The notes under the pieces: generated by a model
Told to the model about the DNA's origin: nothing
The model's input: the letters and a program-made list of their open reading frames with translations, nothing else
Database searches by the model: none
In this document: piece after piece, positions 42,769 through 51,587 of the stretch
How the letters are laid out: every line of letters starts with the position of its first letter
How positions within the stretch are numbered: the first letter of the stretch is position 1
Assembly: GCA_963802375.1 (NCBI GenBank)
Contig: CAWDIJ010000011.1
Location: 1 to 64,000, forward strand
Length of the DNA stretch: 64,000 nt
From: JACDAN01 sp963802375
GTDB taxonomy: Bacteria; Actinomycetota; Thermoleophilia; Gaiellales; Gaiellaceae
Direction of reading: 5' to 3'
Made by a program: the position numbers and the translations under genes

Positions 42769-43304
42769 GGCGCACGCCGAACAGGAGCTCCGCGAGGCGC
42801 TCGGTCAGCGCCCGGACCTCGAGTGCCGTGCTGTGGAAGACCTCAGGCGAGCCGCCGAGGGGGTCGGCGATTTCCGGACGGAGCCCATCCGGCCGCGCTT
42901 CGTCGGCCCGCTGAACCGCACGACGGGGGCGGGTCGGCGCCCGCGCCTGCTTCCTCGAGCAGCGTCACGAGCTCGGGGACGGTGAACGTGCGCTCCCGGC
43001 GCGCACCGCCAACGGTGACGGCGGCCGCGAGATGGTGGTACTCGAAACCGAGCACGAGATCCGCGTCCGACAGGTCCACGTTGCCGACGCATTGCGCGCG
43101 GTGCTCGTTCAGATCGAGGTCGAGCGACGGGGCGAGCGCGAGCGCCTCGGGTAGAGCCCCCACGGGGCCGAGGTCGAGAGTGCCTGCGGACGTCGTTCGC
43201 ACGGGCAGGCCTTCGGTCAGCCGCCGCATGAGCCCCTCGCCGATCGCGCTCCGGAAGCGGTTGCCCGTGCAGATGAAGACGAGGTCGAAGGGGTCCTCGG
43301 GCAC
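42761..43304 (-). CDS. Low-molecular-weight protein-tyrosine phosphatase (frame-disrupted)
   Basis: About 180 residues. The N-terminal phosphatase loop reads FICTGNRFRSAIGEGLMRRL, a CX5R motif as in Wzb/arsenate-reductase-like phosphatases, followed by TTSAGTLD. The frame breaks in a CCCCC/GGGGG run near 42927. Removing one base restores RRAVQRADEARPDGLRPEIA, then DPLGG, where DP holds the expected general-acid aspartate, and ends at 42761. In exopolysaccharide loci such enzymes oppose the tyrosine kinase; the kinase gene lies 4 kb away. Confidence 0.82.
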
Positions 43305-43374
43305 CTCGCCAACCTATCGGCGCGGCAGGCGGCTGCGGTTATCGTCCAGCGCCGTCGTGGCCGATACCGGGCAG

Positions 43375-44259
43375 ATGCGCTTCTCCGTCGTCATCCCGAC
43401 GCTTGCACGCCCGGAGCCGCTGCGCGAGACACTCGAGAGCGTGCTTGCCTGCGATCCCCCGGCCGACGAGGTGATCGTCGTGGACGCTGATCCCGAGGGG
43501 TCCGGAGCGGCCGTAGCTGCGTCCTTCGGAGATCGTGTGACCGTCCTCTCGAGCCCCCGAGGACTGACGATCCAGCGAAACCGCGCGCTCGACGCGGCCA
43601 TCGGTGACGTCATCGTCTTCCTCGACGACGACGTCCAGGTCGAACCTGGTCTGTTCGCCGGTCTCGAGGCCCCCTTCCGCGACCCGACCATCGTCGCCGC
43701 GACCGGTCGCATCGTCGAGCCCGACCTTGGGCGGCGCGGGGGCACCGGCTCCTTCCTCCGGGGCCTCGCCGTGCGGGGGCCGGAAGGGAGCTTCACGCGC
43801 GCCGGCTATCCGCGCCGGCTCACCCGGGTCGATCGAGAGGCGGACGTGGAGTTCATGCACGGCTGTTTCATGAGCGTTCGTCGCGAGCTCGCCGCGCGGG
43901 TCCGCTTCGACGAGGAGCTCGCCGACTACGGGCTGGGGGAGGACGAGGACTTCGCGTACCGCGTCTCCCGCCACGGCCGGATTCGCTATCTCCCGGGCCT
44001 GCGCATCGTCCACAAGAACCTCGGCTTCACGTCGAAGGATCAGCGCGCGTTCGGGCGGCTGGTGATCCGGAACCGCAGCTATCTCTTCCGCAAGAACTTC
44101 CCGCAGACCCCTGCGGCTCGGGCGCAGTTCGTCTGGCTCGTGCTCGTGCTCGTCGCGCATCGGCTGGTGAACCGGGAGTGGCGCGGCGCCCTCGGGCTCG
44201 TCGAGGGAGCGGCGGCCGAGCTTGGCTACCGCGGGGCGGCCGCGGGCTCGCGGGACTGA
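43375..44259 (+). CDS. Glycosyltransferase family 2
   Basis: A 294-residue GT-A fold transferase: FSVVIPTLARPEPLRETLES at the N-terminus, the metal-binding DDD in VIVFLDDDVQVEPGLF (near residue 85), and EFMHGCFMSVRRELAARV with a downstream GEDEDFAYRVSRHGRI catalytic region. A C-terminal amphipathic or membrane-near helix (FVWLVLVLVAHRLVNREW) may dock it to the membrane. It probably adds a sugar to lipid-linked polysaccharide. The 3' end overlaps the convergent flippase gene by 34 bp. Confidence 0.9.
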   Translation: MRFSVVIPTLARPEPLRETLESVLACDPPADEVIVVDADPEGSGAAVAASFGDRVTVLSSPRGLTIQRNRALDAAIGDVIVFLDDDVQVEPGLFAGLEAPFRDPTIVAATGRIVEPDLGRRGGTGSFLRGLAVRGPEGSFTRAGYPRRLTRVDREADVEFMHGCFMSVRRELAARVRFDEELADYGLGEDEDFAYRVSRHGRIRYLPGLRIVHKNLGFTSKDQRAFGRLVIRNRSYLFRKNFPQTPAARAQFVWLVLVLVAHRLVNREWRGALGLVEGAAAELGYRGAAAGSRD

Positions 44260-45698
44260 CGGAGGAACGCCCAGATCCTGCGCGCGTCCTCCGGGTACGC
44301 GACCCGCTCGAATGCCGCCAGGCCGACGAGGTAGACGATCCCGCCGGCCACGATTGCGACGAGCAGGCTGTCGCGCAGGACGAAACTCGTCACGGCGAGC
44401 GCTGCGGAGGCCGCCAGCGGGCCCGAGAAGACACGCGCCCAGCCGATCGACCCGGCCGTCGCCCGGGCGATCCCGAGCAGCGCGACGGCGAGGACGATCT
44501 GCGTGAGGAGCGCCGCGAGCGCGGCGCCGTCGAGCGACCGTGCCGGGATGAGGATCAGGCTGGCGGCGATGTTGAACGCTGTCATCGCCCCGTAGACGAT
44601 CGCCGTGGCTCGCTGGCGGTTCTGCGCCACGAGCATCCCGCCGGAGACGAACGCGATCGAGTACACGACGATCGCCGGCGCGAGCAGCTGGAGCGGCACG
44701 ACGGCCTCGTCGAACTCCCGGCCGAAGACGAGATGAACGATCGGCTCGCTCAGGATCGCCATGCCGACGCCGAGCGGCAGCGTGAGGGCGACGACGAGCT
44801 TGAGCGAGCCGTCGAACACCTCGCCGACCGACGGCCGCGACGTGATCGAGAGCCGTGACAACACGGGAAAGACCGCAGTCGTCACAGCCCAGCTGAGGAA
44901 GAGCGTTCCCTCGAACAGCCTGAAAGCGGCGCCGTATGCGCCGACGACCTCGTCGGACTCGAGGAACGCGAGGATCGCGGTGTCCACACGAAACATCAGC
45001 AAGGAGAGGACCGACGCCACGCCGACGGGCGCGGCCGCCACGAGCATCCGGCGCCAGCTGCCGGTGCTCACGGTCAGACGTGGTCGCGCAACGCGCCTCG
45101 CCATGAGCACGTAGGCGAGGACCATTGCCACGAGCGCGCCGCCGAGGTAGATGACCGAGACGGCGACGACCGACGCACCGGCGAGGACAGCTGCGATCCC
45201 GGCGACGGCGGTGAGCAGCCGCTGCGTGATGATCACGACCGGGACGTAGACGAGCTGCTCGAAGGCCTGGTAGACGGCGAAGCACGCCGACGCGACCTGC
45301 TCGGCCACGAGCGCGATCCCCAGGAGAAGCACGACCCAGCGCGTCTCTCCGTCGACGCCCACGGCGGTCATGACCAAGGCCGAAGCCACGAGCACGGGCA
45401 GCGCCAGTGCCAGCTTGAGCCCGACCGTGTTCGCGAAGTACTCGTCCAGCCGCGACCGGTCGCGTGCCACCTCGCGGGTGAGCACCTGGTCCTGTCCGAA
45501 GCCCGCGAGCACGGTCAGCATCGCCGCGAGCGTGAGCCCAAACACGAAGACGCCGAACCCGCCCTCGCCGAGTTGCCGCGCGAGGACGACGAAGAACGCG
45601 ATCGAGATCAGCTTCGAGCCGACGTCCGCCGCGCCGCGGTAGACGGTGTTCGCCAGGATGCGACTCGTGCCCACTTCGGGCACGTGGGCTTCGCTCAC
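44226..45698 (-). CDS. Oligosaccharide flippase (Wzx-like, MOP superfamily)
   Basis: A 490-residue polytopic protein with about 14 membrane helices. The N-terminus RILANTVYRGAADVGSKLIS and FFVVLARQLGEGGFGVFVFG are typical for Wzx/RfbX flippases. It moves lipid-linked repeat units across the membrane. GTG start overlaps the stop of the glycosyltransferase gene (GTGA), so both are translated together. The O-antigen ligase and chain-length protein nearby complete a Wzx/Wzy-type pathway. Confidence 0.9.
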   Translation of the reverse strand: MSEAHVPEVGTSRILANTVYRGAADVGSKLISIAFFVVLARQLGEGGFGVFVFGLTLAAMLTVLAGFGQDQVLTREVARDRSRLDEYFANTVGLKLALALPVLVASALVMTAVGVDGETRWVVLLLGIALVAEQVASACFAVYQAFEQLVYVPVVIITQRLLTAVAGIAAVLAGASVVAVSVIYLGGALVAMVLAYVLMARRVARPRLTVSTGSWRRMLVAAAPVGVASVLSLLMFRVDTAILAFLESDEVVGAYGAAFRLFEGTLFLSWAVTTAVFPVLSRLSITSRPSVGEVFDGSLKLVVALTLPLGVGMAILSEPIVHLVFGREFDEAVVPLQLLAPAIVVYSIAFVSGGMLVAQNRQRATAIVYGAMTAFNIAASLILIPARSLDGAALAALLTQIVLAVALLGIARATAGSIGWARVFSGPLAASAALAVTSFVLRDSLLVAIVAGGIVYLVGLAAFERVAYPEDARRIWAFLRQSREPAAAPR

Positions 45699-46847
45699 GG
45701 CGTCGGGTGATTGGCGACGGCCTCGGCGGAACCGGCTCGGTCGAGCGAGTGGCCGAGGATCTGCCCGTACAGGGCAACGATGCGTTGGTTCGCGGTGCGC
45801 ACGTCGTGAGACTGCTCCGCTCGTCGGCGACCTGCTCGGCCCTCGTCTGCGGCGAGGGCGGGGTCTTGCAGCCGCTCGACGACCGCGTCGACGAGCTCGG
45901 GGACGGACCCGAGAGGGACGGTGCGGCCGGCCTCGTCGCCGAGTGCATCGCGCATCCCGGCGACGTCGGTCGCCACGACGCTGCGACCCGTCGCCATTGC
46001 CTGGAGCAGCGTCAACGACATGCCCTCCCAGCGCGAGGGCGCGATGACGACATCGGCTGCGGCGAGCCAGTCCGGGATGTCGTTGCGCATTCCCACAAGG
46101 TCCACGCCCTCGCCCGCCACGGCCCGCAGCTCGCGCTCGGTGGGCCCGTCGCCGACGAGGACAAGCCTTGCGCCGGCCATGTGAGCCCGAATCGCTGGCC
46201 AGGCTTCGACCAGCACGTCCTGGCCTTTCGCGCGGGAGAGCCGCCCCACGCAGACCGCGAGGGGCCCGTCCACGAGCTCCAGTCGAGCGCGCGCCGCAAC
46301 ACGCTCCTCCACTCCGGCCAGCCCGAATGCCTCGAGGTCGACGCCGTTGGGAACGACGACGTAGCGGCCGTTCACGCGCGCTTCGAGTCCGCGTCGGCGC
46401 TCGGTCTCGCTCACGCACACGACCGCGTCGGTCCAGTGGGTCGCACGCCGCTCCCATGCCGTGGCCGCGCGGCGCATCGGCCCGCGCGAGAGCCTCGAAC
46501 GACCAGCCGTGGGGCTGGAACAGGGTGGGTCGCCGTCCGCGGAGCGCGAGACGCCCGGCGAGGCCGGCCTTCGACGAATGCAGGTGCACGAGATCGGGAT
46601 CCTCGGCCGCGATCAGCCGGGCAAGAGAACGCGCCTCGAGCACTGAGCCCGGTCCAGGCGAGCGCTTCGCGTCCCAGTCCGAGAATCGGGCGCCCGCGGC
46701 CAGAACCGCCGGTCTCAGTGCCGCACGGGGCGGCCCGGCGACCACGACGTCGAGCCCCCGCTCCACCTGGTCGCGGGCCAGCTGCGCGACGACAGCTGCC
46801 ACGCCGCCGTCGCCCGGCTGGGAGACGTGCATGACGCGAGCAGACAT
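45695..46847 (-). CDS. Glycosyltransferase family 4 (frame-disrupted)
   Basis: About 384 residues of a GT-B fold: MSARVMHVSQPGDGGVAAVV, LVHLHSSKAGLAGRLAL and FQPHGWSFEAL in the N-terminal half; VVCVSETERRRG, VVPNGVDLEAFG, AVCVGRLSRAKGQDVLVEAW and APSRWEGMSLTLLQAMATGR in the C-terminal half. The halves are in different frames; removing one base near 46487 joins EALA to GPMRRAATAWERR. It transfers an activated sugar during exopolysaccharide synthesis. The ATG lacks a strong ribosome site; MHVSQ five codons on is an alternative start. Confidence 0.85.
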
Positions 46848-47016
46848 CGCAAAGAGCTTAGGTGCCGTCGCTGCGGACGGTCCAAGGCAAGCTGTGCACG
46901 CGCGGTTGGCCATCGGCTACGAGCATCGGCGCGGCAACCCTTTCGAGGGTCACTGAAAAGAGGGATTCGCCCCTTGAGTCGGATCGGGCTTCGAGTTCCC
47001 GACCTGGGCCTCCGTT

Positions 47017-48615
47017 ATGTTGATCGAAGTGAGCGAACGCGACAGCTCGGAGGGCCGGGCCGGGTCAGCCCGGGACAGCGTCGGAGAACAGCCGATCGAA
47101 GTGCGCAGGCACCTCGATGCGATCCGGCGTGCCCGCTGGTTCATCCTCGCCTTCGTCGCGGCGGTCACGGTCACCGCGATCGTGGTCTCACTGCTCCTGC
47201 CGGAGCGCTACCGAGCGACGGCGACGATCGTGCTCGAGGAGCCGCTCAGCCCGTTCGGCGGCTCCGACGTCGAGACGGTTCAGCGCCGCCTCGAGACGAT
47301 CCAGCAGCTCCTCGGGACGAACCAGGTGCTCGACGGGGCCGCCGAAAGCGTCTCGGGCGAGACCCGCGACTCGATCGAGGACAGCGTCAGCTCCTCGGTT
47401 GACAACTCGTCCAACATCATCCGGATCTCAGCCGAGGCGGACGAGCCAGAGAAAGCCGCCGCGATTGCGAACGCCGTCGCGCAGACATTCCTCGAGCGGC
47501 AGGCGGCAGCGGAGCGCGAGCGGCTCGCAGAGGCTCGGCGACAGCTCGAGACGCAGCTCAACCGCCTGCGCGCGTCCGGTGCCCGACCGGAGGAGATCGA
47601 AGCCGTGCGGCAGCGGATCAGCGAGCTGACCGTGAGCGAGGTGAGCGCGGGGTCGGAGCTCGAGCTGGCTCAGCCCGCCGAGCCTCCCGACGAGCCGTTC
47701 TCGCCGCGCCCTATCCGCAACGGCCTGCTCGCCTTCTTCGCCTCACTGTTCCTGGCCGTGCTCATCGCGCTCGGTCGAGACCTCCTCGTGCCCCGCGCCG
47801 GCAGCCCTCGCGAGCTGAGCCGTCTGCTCAACCTGCCGGTGCTCGCCGGCATCCCGTACGTCTCCCGGCGTTTCAATCGACGGCGGACGAACATCCTCAC
47901 CGCCGTCGCCAACGAGGCGTACCAGACCCTCCAGGCTTCCGTGCGCTTCGAGCTGCCGGCGGACCGGCAGCGCGTGATCCTCGTGTCGAGTGCGCTCGAA
48001 GGGGAGGGGAAGACGCATGTCTCCGCGGGACTGGGCCAGGCCCTCGCCCGCGTCGGGCACAAGACGCTCGTGGTGTGCGCGGATCTGCGCTTCCCCACCC
48101 TCCACACCCAGTTCGGCCTCGCGAGAGCGCCCGGGCTGTCTGACATCCTCGAGGGGATCGGACACAACGGCGCCCAGCCCGACGAGGCGATCGCCGAGGC
48201 GCTCAAGAGCCCGGCCCACGCGCACGGCCGGGCCGGCGACAACCTGAAGATCCTGACCAGCGGCACGCGGCCGCAGGACCCCTCCGCGCTCCTCTTCGGC
48301 ACCGCGCTCGATCGCTTCTTCGGAGCGGTCGCCAAGCTCGACTACGCGTACGTGATCGTCGACGGGCCGCCGCTGCTCGGGGTCGCGGACGCACACGCGT
48401 TGGCCCAGCGCGCGGACGGCATCCTCGTGGTCTCGCGGCTCGACCGCTCCACGCTCGAGGACGCGATCGAGATGAACGACCTGCTCTACCGCCTCGAGGC
48501 CCGCCCGCTCGGACTCGTCGTCGTCGGCGTCCGGCGCTCCGGGGGGTACGCGTATGCGGGTGCCGGAGCCGGTACGAGCGGACCGTCGCAACCGCCGGCC
48601 GCCCGGGTCACGTAA
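47017..48615 (+). CDS. Polysaccharide chain-length protein / tyrosine autokinase (Wzz-BY-kinase fusion)
   Basis: A 532-residue fusion. The Wzz domain (1-265) has two membrane helices (ARWFILAFVAAVTVTAIVVS; LLAFFASLFLAVLIALGRD) and a coiled-coil (QAAAERERLAEARRQLETQL). The cytoplasmic BY-kinase part has Walker A SSALEGEGKTHVSAGL (about 325-340), Walker A' VVCADLRFPTLH, and Walker B YVIVDGPPLLGVADA. The usual C-terminal tyrosine cluster is reduced to YAYAG. It controls polymer length and export, and is likely opposed by the phosphatase at 42761. GTG four codons on is an alternative start. Confidence 0.9.
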   Translation: MLIEVSERDSSEGRAGSARDSVGEQPIEVRRHLDAIRRARWFILAFVAAVTVTAIVVSLLLPERYRATATIVLEEPLSPFGGSDVETVQRRLETIQQLLGTNQVLDGAAESVSGETRDSIEDSVSSSVDNSSNIIRISAEADEPEKAAAIANAVAQTFLERQAAAERERLAEARRQLETQLNRLRASGARPEEIEAVRQRISELTVSEVSAGSELELAQPAEPPDEPFSPRPIRNGLLAFFASLFLAVLIALGRDLLVPRAGSPRELSRLLNLPVLAGIPYVSRRFNRRRTNILTAVANEAYQTLQASVRFELPADRQRVILVSSALEGEGKTHVSAGLGQALARVGHKTLVVCADLRFPTLHTQFGLARAPGLSDILEGIGHNGAQPDEAIAEALKSPAHAHGRAGDNLKILTSGTRPQDPSALLFGTALDRFFGAVAKLDYAYVIVDGPPLLGVADAHALAQRADGILVVSRLDRSTLEDAIEMNDLLYRLEARPLGLVVVGVRRSGGYAYAGAGAGTSGPSQPPAARVT

Positions 48616-49984
48616 GGCTCGTAGCCCGCGATCGGCTCCGGTCGAGCATCGCGCCGATCCAGACCAACGCCGCGATCAGCCACAGATGACGCCAGTGCAG
48701 CGTGTCGACGAAAAGACTGTTGGCGAGCGTCCCGCACCAGGCTGCGAGTAAGGCCGCCGATCCGATCCCGAACGTTCCACGGCCGGCGATCGCGTTCCGT
48801 GCCGCAGCTCCGAGCGTGAGGAGGAACAGCAGGACCACCGCGAGCAGCCCGAGGAAGCCCTGCTCCGCCAGAGTGCGGACGTAAGTGCTGTGCGCTGCAT
48901 AGCCAACGACGCCCTCGTACCGGCCGGGACCGATCCCCAAGGGATAAGAGACGGCGAGCTCGATCCCGGTCCGCTGGGCCGTGAAGCGGTCCTCGTCGTA
49001 CGCCTGGTATCGAGCTCGCTCCTCGAGGAAGTCCCCAGAGCCGGAGAGGACGATCGCGCCGAAGAAGACGGTGATCGCCACGGCGATCGTCCCGACCAGG
49101 ACGAACGCCTTGCGCCCGCCGCCGCGGCGAAGCGCAAAAACCGCCAGCATCGTCAAAGCGGCGACTGCGGCGTTCAGCCACGCCGCACGCGAGTAGGCGA
49201 ACAGCACGCCGAGCGAGAACACGACGAAGAGCGCGAGCTTCATGACTCTGCCGGAGCGGAGGAGCCGCGGCTCGAGCAGCTCCTCGACCAGGATCAGCAT
49301 CGGAAACACGAGGAACGGGCCAAACACGTTGGGGTCCTCGAAGAACGCCTTCGCGCGCCCGTCTTGGTGCCAGCCGTCCGCCGCGGCCAGTGGCAGGAAC
49401 GGCGCGAGCACTCCCACCACGGCCGAGCAGAACGCTGCGACGAGCAACATCCGGAGAATCAGCCGCATCCGCGCCTCGGAGTCGATCCAAGCGGTCAGCC
49501 AGACGGCGAACACAACCAGGTATGCCGTGATGAAGAAGAAAAAGAAGCCGGCGTGCGCGGAGAGGCCGGCGTGCACCGGTTCGACGGTGGCGACTGCGGA
49601 GATCACGTTGAGGATGAGGAAGGCACCGAGGAGGAGCGCGATCGCGGGTGGGATGCGTCGGAGGTGCATCAGGCCGGTCACGGCCGCGACCGCAATTGCG
49701 ACCGCGAAGACGATGTCGGGCGGCGCCGGCTCGACGACGACGATTCCGAAGAGGGCGAAGCCGAGCGCCACCACCGCCGCGTAGCGAACGAGCGCCAGCC
49801 CGAGCAATAGAAGGAGTCCCACGCCTCCGAGGACGACGAGCGCGAGTGGCGGCGGGCTCGGGGCGAGCGCAACGGCCAGGGCGCCGCCGAGCAGGAAGGC
49901 GACGGCCATCCAGCCGGCGTCGGCTCCGGAGCGCCACGCAGCCTCTGCGGTCGGCCGCGGAAGCTGAGGCTGCGCGACGCTCAC
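48608..49984 (-). CDS. O-antigen ligase / polymerase family membrane protein
   Basis: A 458-residue protein with about 12 membrane helices and a large external loop near residues 310-345 (GSGDFLEERARYQAYDEDRF, GIELAVSYPLGIGPGRYEGV). That loop and the GxGxG-type motif before the last helices are the hallmark of the Wzy_C/O-antigen ligase superfamily. It either polymerises repeat units or ligates the polymer. The end overlaps the convergent kinase gene by eight bases. It lies ten bases after the epimerase gene on the same strand, forming a two-gene operon. Confidence 0.88.
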   Translation of the reverse strand: MSVAQPQLPRPTAEAAWRSGADAGWMAVAFLLGGALAVALAPSPPPLALVVLGGVGLLLLLGLALVRYAAVVALGFALFGIVVVEPAPPDIVFAVAIAVAAVTGLMHLRRIPPAIALLLGAFLILNVISAVATVEPVHAGLSAHAGFFFFFITAYLVVFAVWLTAWIDSEARMRLILRMLLVAAFCSAVVGVLAPFLPLAAADGWHQDGRAKAFFEDPNVFGPFLVFPMLILVEELLEPRLLRSGRVMKLALFVVFSLGVLFAYSRAAWLNAAVAALTMLAVFALRRGGGRKAFVLVGTIAVAITVFFGAIVLSGSGDFLEERARYQAYDEDRFTAQRTGIELAVSYPLGIGPGRYEGVVGYAAHSTYVRTLAEQGFLGLLAVVLLFLLTLGAAARNAIAGRGTFGIGSAALLAAWCGTLANSLFVDTLHWRHLWLIAALVWIGAMLDRSRSRATSLT

Positions 49985-49994
49985 GGCGCAGCCT

Positions 49995-51017
49995 CTAGCT
50001 GCTGTCGCCCGCCGGGCTCAGCGGCCGCTCGACGCCGTCCGAGAGAGCCATGCGCTCGTGCTCGATCACCTCGGCGAGGATCCCGTCGAGGTCGACGGTC
50101 GGCTCCCACCCGAGGTCGGCGCGGATCCTGTCGGTGGACGGGACGCGCTGGAACATCTCCTCGACGCCGTGGCCGTAGACCTGCTCGTACGGGACGAAGA
50201 CCAGCTCGGACGAGCTTCCGGTGGCTCGGAGGACCCGCTCGGCCAGCTCGAGGATCGTCACGACCTCGGTCGAGCCGACGTTGTAGATCTTTCCGGCCGT
50301 GTCCGGCGCGGACATCAGCCGCTCCAGCCCGCGCACGACGTCACGGACGTGACAGAAGCAGCGCGTCTGCGAGCCGTCGCCGTGCACCTCGAGGGGCTCG
50401 CCGGCCAGCGCCGCCTGCACGAACCGTGGGATCACGTTGCCGTACTGGCCGCTCTGCCTCGGCCCAACCGTGTTGAAGAGCCTTGCGATCACGCAGCGCA
50501 GGCCCTCCTCCTCGTGCCGCGCCAGCGCGAGGAACTCGTCCATCGCCTTGGAGTCCGCGTACGCCCAGCGCTTGGCTGTCGTCGGCCCGTAGATCCGGCG
50601 CGCGTCCTCCCGGAGCGGGAGGTCCTCCCCCGGATGGTCGCCGTAGACCTCCGAGCTGGAGGCGATCAGGACCGGCTTGCCGAACCGGCCCGCGTACTCG
50701 AGGACGTTCTCCGTCCCGCGTACGTTGGTGAGGAGCGTGTGCCCAGGCCGCTCGACGATCAGCCGCACGCCGACGGCGGCGGCGAGGTGGAAGACGACGT
50801 CGGCCTTGTGAACCAGCTCGCTGACCACCGAAGGTGCTAAGACCGACTCAACGGTGAGATGAAAGTTGAGATTGCGGTAGATGGGGAGGAGATTGGCCTC
50901 GGATCCCGTCGAGAGATCGTCTAACGCGTAGACCTCCCAACCGTCGTCGAGCAACAGCTCGGCGAGATGCGAGCCGATGAACCCAGCGCCACCCGTGACG
51001 AGAGCCGTGCCGGCCAT
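49995..51017 (-). CDS. NAD-dependent epimerase/dehydratase (extended SDR)
   Basis: A 340-residue nucleotide-sugar enzyme. The cofactor motif is LVTGGAGFIGSHLAELLLDD; then VFHLAAAVGVRLIVERP, IASSSEVYG and the catalytic YADSK, followed by FNTVGPRQSGQYGNVIPRFV and GDGSQTRCFCHVRDVV. The pattern fits UDP-glucose 4-epimerase or UDP-glucuronate decarboxylase relatives; the QTR.F.HV segment slightly favours the latter group. It supplies a sugar donor to the polysaccharide pathway. Divergent from the gene at 51186 across a 168-bp promoter region. Confidence 0.9.
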   Translation of the reverse strand: MAGTALVTGGAGFIGSHLAELLLDDGWEVYALDDLSTGSEANLLPIYRNLNFHLTVESVLAPSVVSELVHKADVVFHLAAAVGVRLIVERPGHTLLTNVRGTENVLEYAGRFGKPVLIASSSEVYGDHPGEDLPLREDARRIYGPTTAKRWAYADSKAMDEFLALARHEEEGLRCVIARLFNTVGPRQSGQYGNVIPRFVQAALAGEPLEVHGDGSQTRCFCHVRDVVRGLERLMSAPDTAGKIYNVGSTEVVTILELAERVLRATGSSSELVFVPYEQVYGHGVEEMFQRVPSTDRIRADLGWEPTVDLDGILAEVIEHERMALSDGVERPLSPAGDSS

Positions 51018-51185
51018 GACGCCAGCGTAGTTGCTCGGCCCGTCGGCGTTCGCACTGCAAGTTCACTCGAACGGGGTACCGCTATGTGCGTATCCGTAGG
51101 GATTGTCCCGACGTTGTTCGGTCGACAGGATGAGATGTGTACGCTCAACGGAGCGGCTTAGGAACTGCGGACTGCGGAGGCATGA

Positions 51186-51587
51186 ATGGCACGTAACCGG
51201 CGACTCGTGGCGGTCGCCGCAGTAACCCTTCTCGCACTTTTGTGCGCGGGCTCGGCGTTTGCGGCGACGCCTCAAAAGATCTACCGCGATCTGGCGGACA
51301 ACGGAAGGCTCGACGGCCGCTACACACGGGCCGAGATCGAGCGTGCCTTCAACCTTCCACCGGTCGTAGGCACCGACGCGCAACTCCCGAGGAAGCCCAT
51401 CCGTATCCCTCAGTCCAGCGAGGCGACGCCGGCGCCGCGAGCGACCGGCAACACGGATCGGCGCATCCCCTTCACCGCTCTCGACGCCGCCTTGCTGGTG
51501 GCCGGGGGCGTTCCGCTGCTCCTCATGGGAGCAGGACTGCGGCGACGGCTCGCTGAGCCGAGCAAGGCTCAAGTAGTCGGCGGATGA
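51186..51587 (+). CDS. Small secreted/anchored protein preceding sugar transferase
   Basis: A 133-residue protein with a signal peptide (LVAVAAVTLLALLCAGSAFAA), a polar domain (IYRDLADNGRLDGRYTRAEI) and a C-terminal membrane helix (LDAALLVAGGVPLLLMGAGL) followed by RRR: an extracytoplasmic domain on a tail anchor. The stop overlaps the start of the polyprenyl sugar-phosphate transferase (ATGA), implying a role in the same membrane assembly step. No family recognised. Confidence 0.7.
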   Translation: MARNRRLVAVAAVTLLALLCAGSAFAATPQKIYRDLADNGRLDGRYTRAEIERAFNLPPVVGTDAQLPRKPIRIPQSSEATPAPRATGNTDRRIPFTALDAALLVAGGVPLLLMGAGLRRRLAEPSKAQVVGG

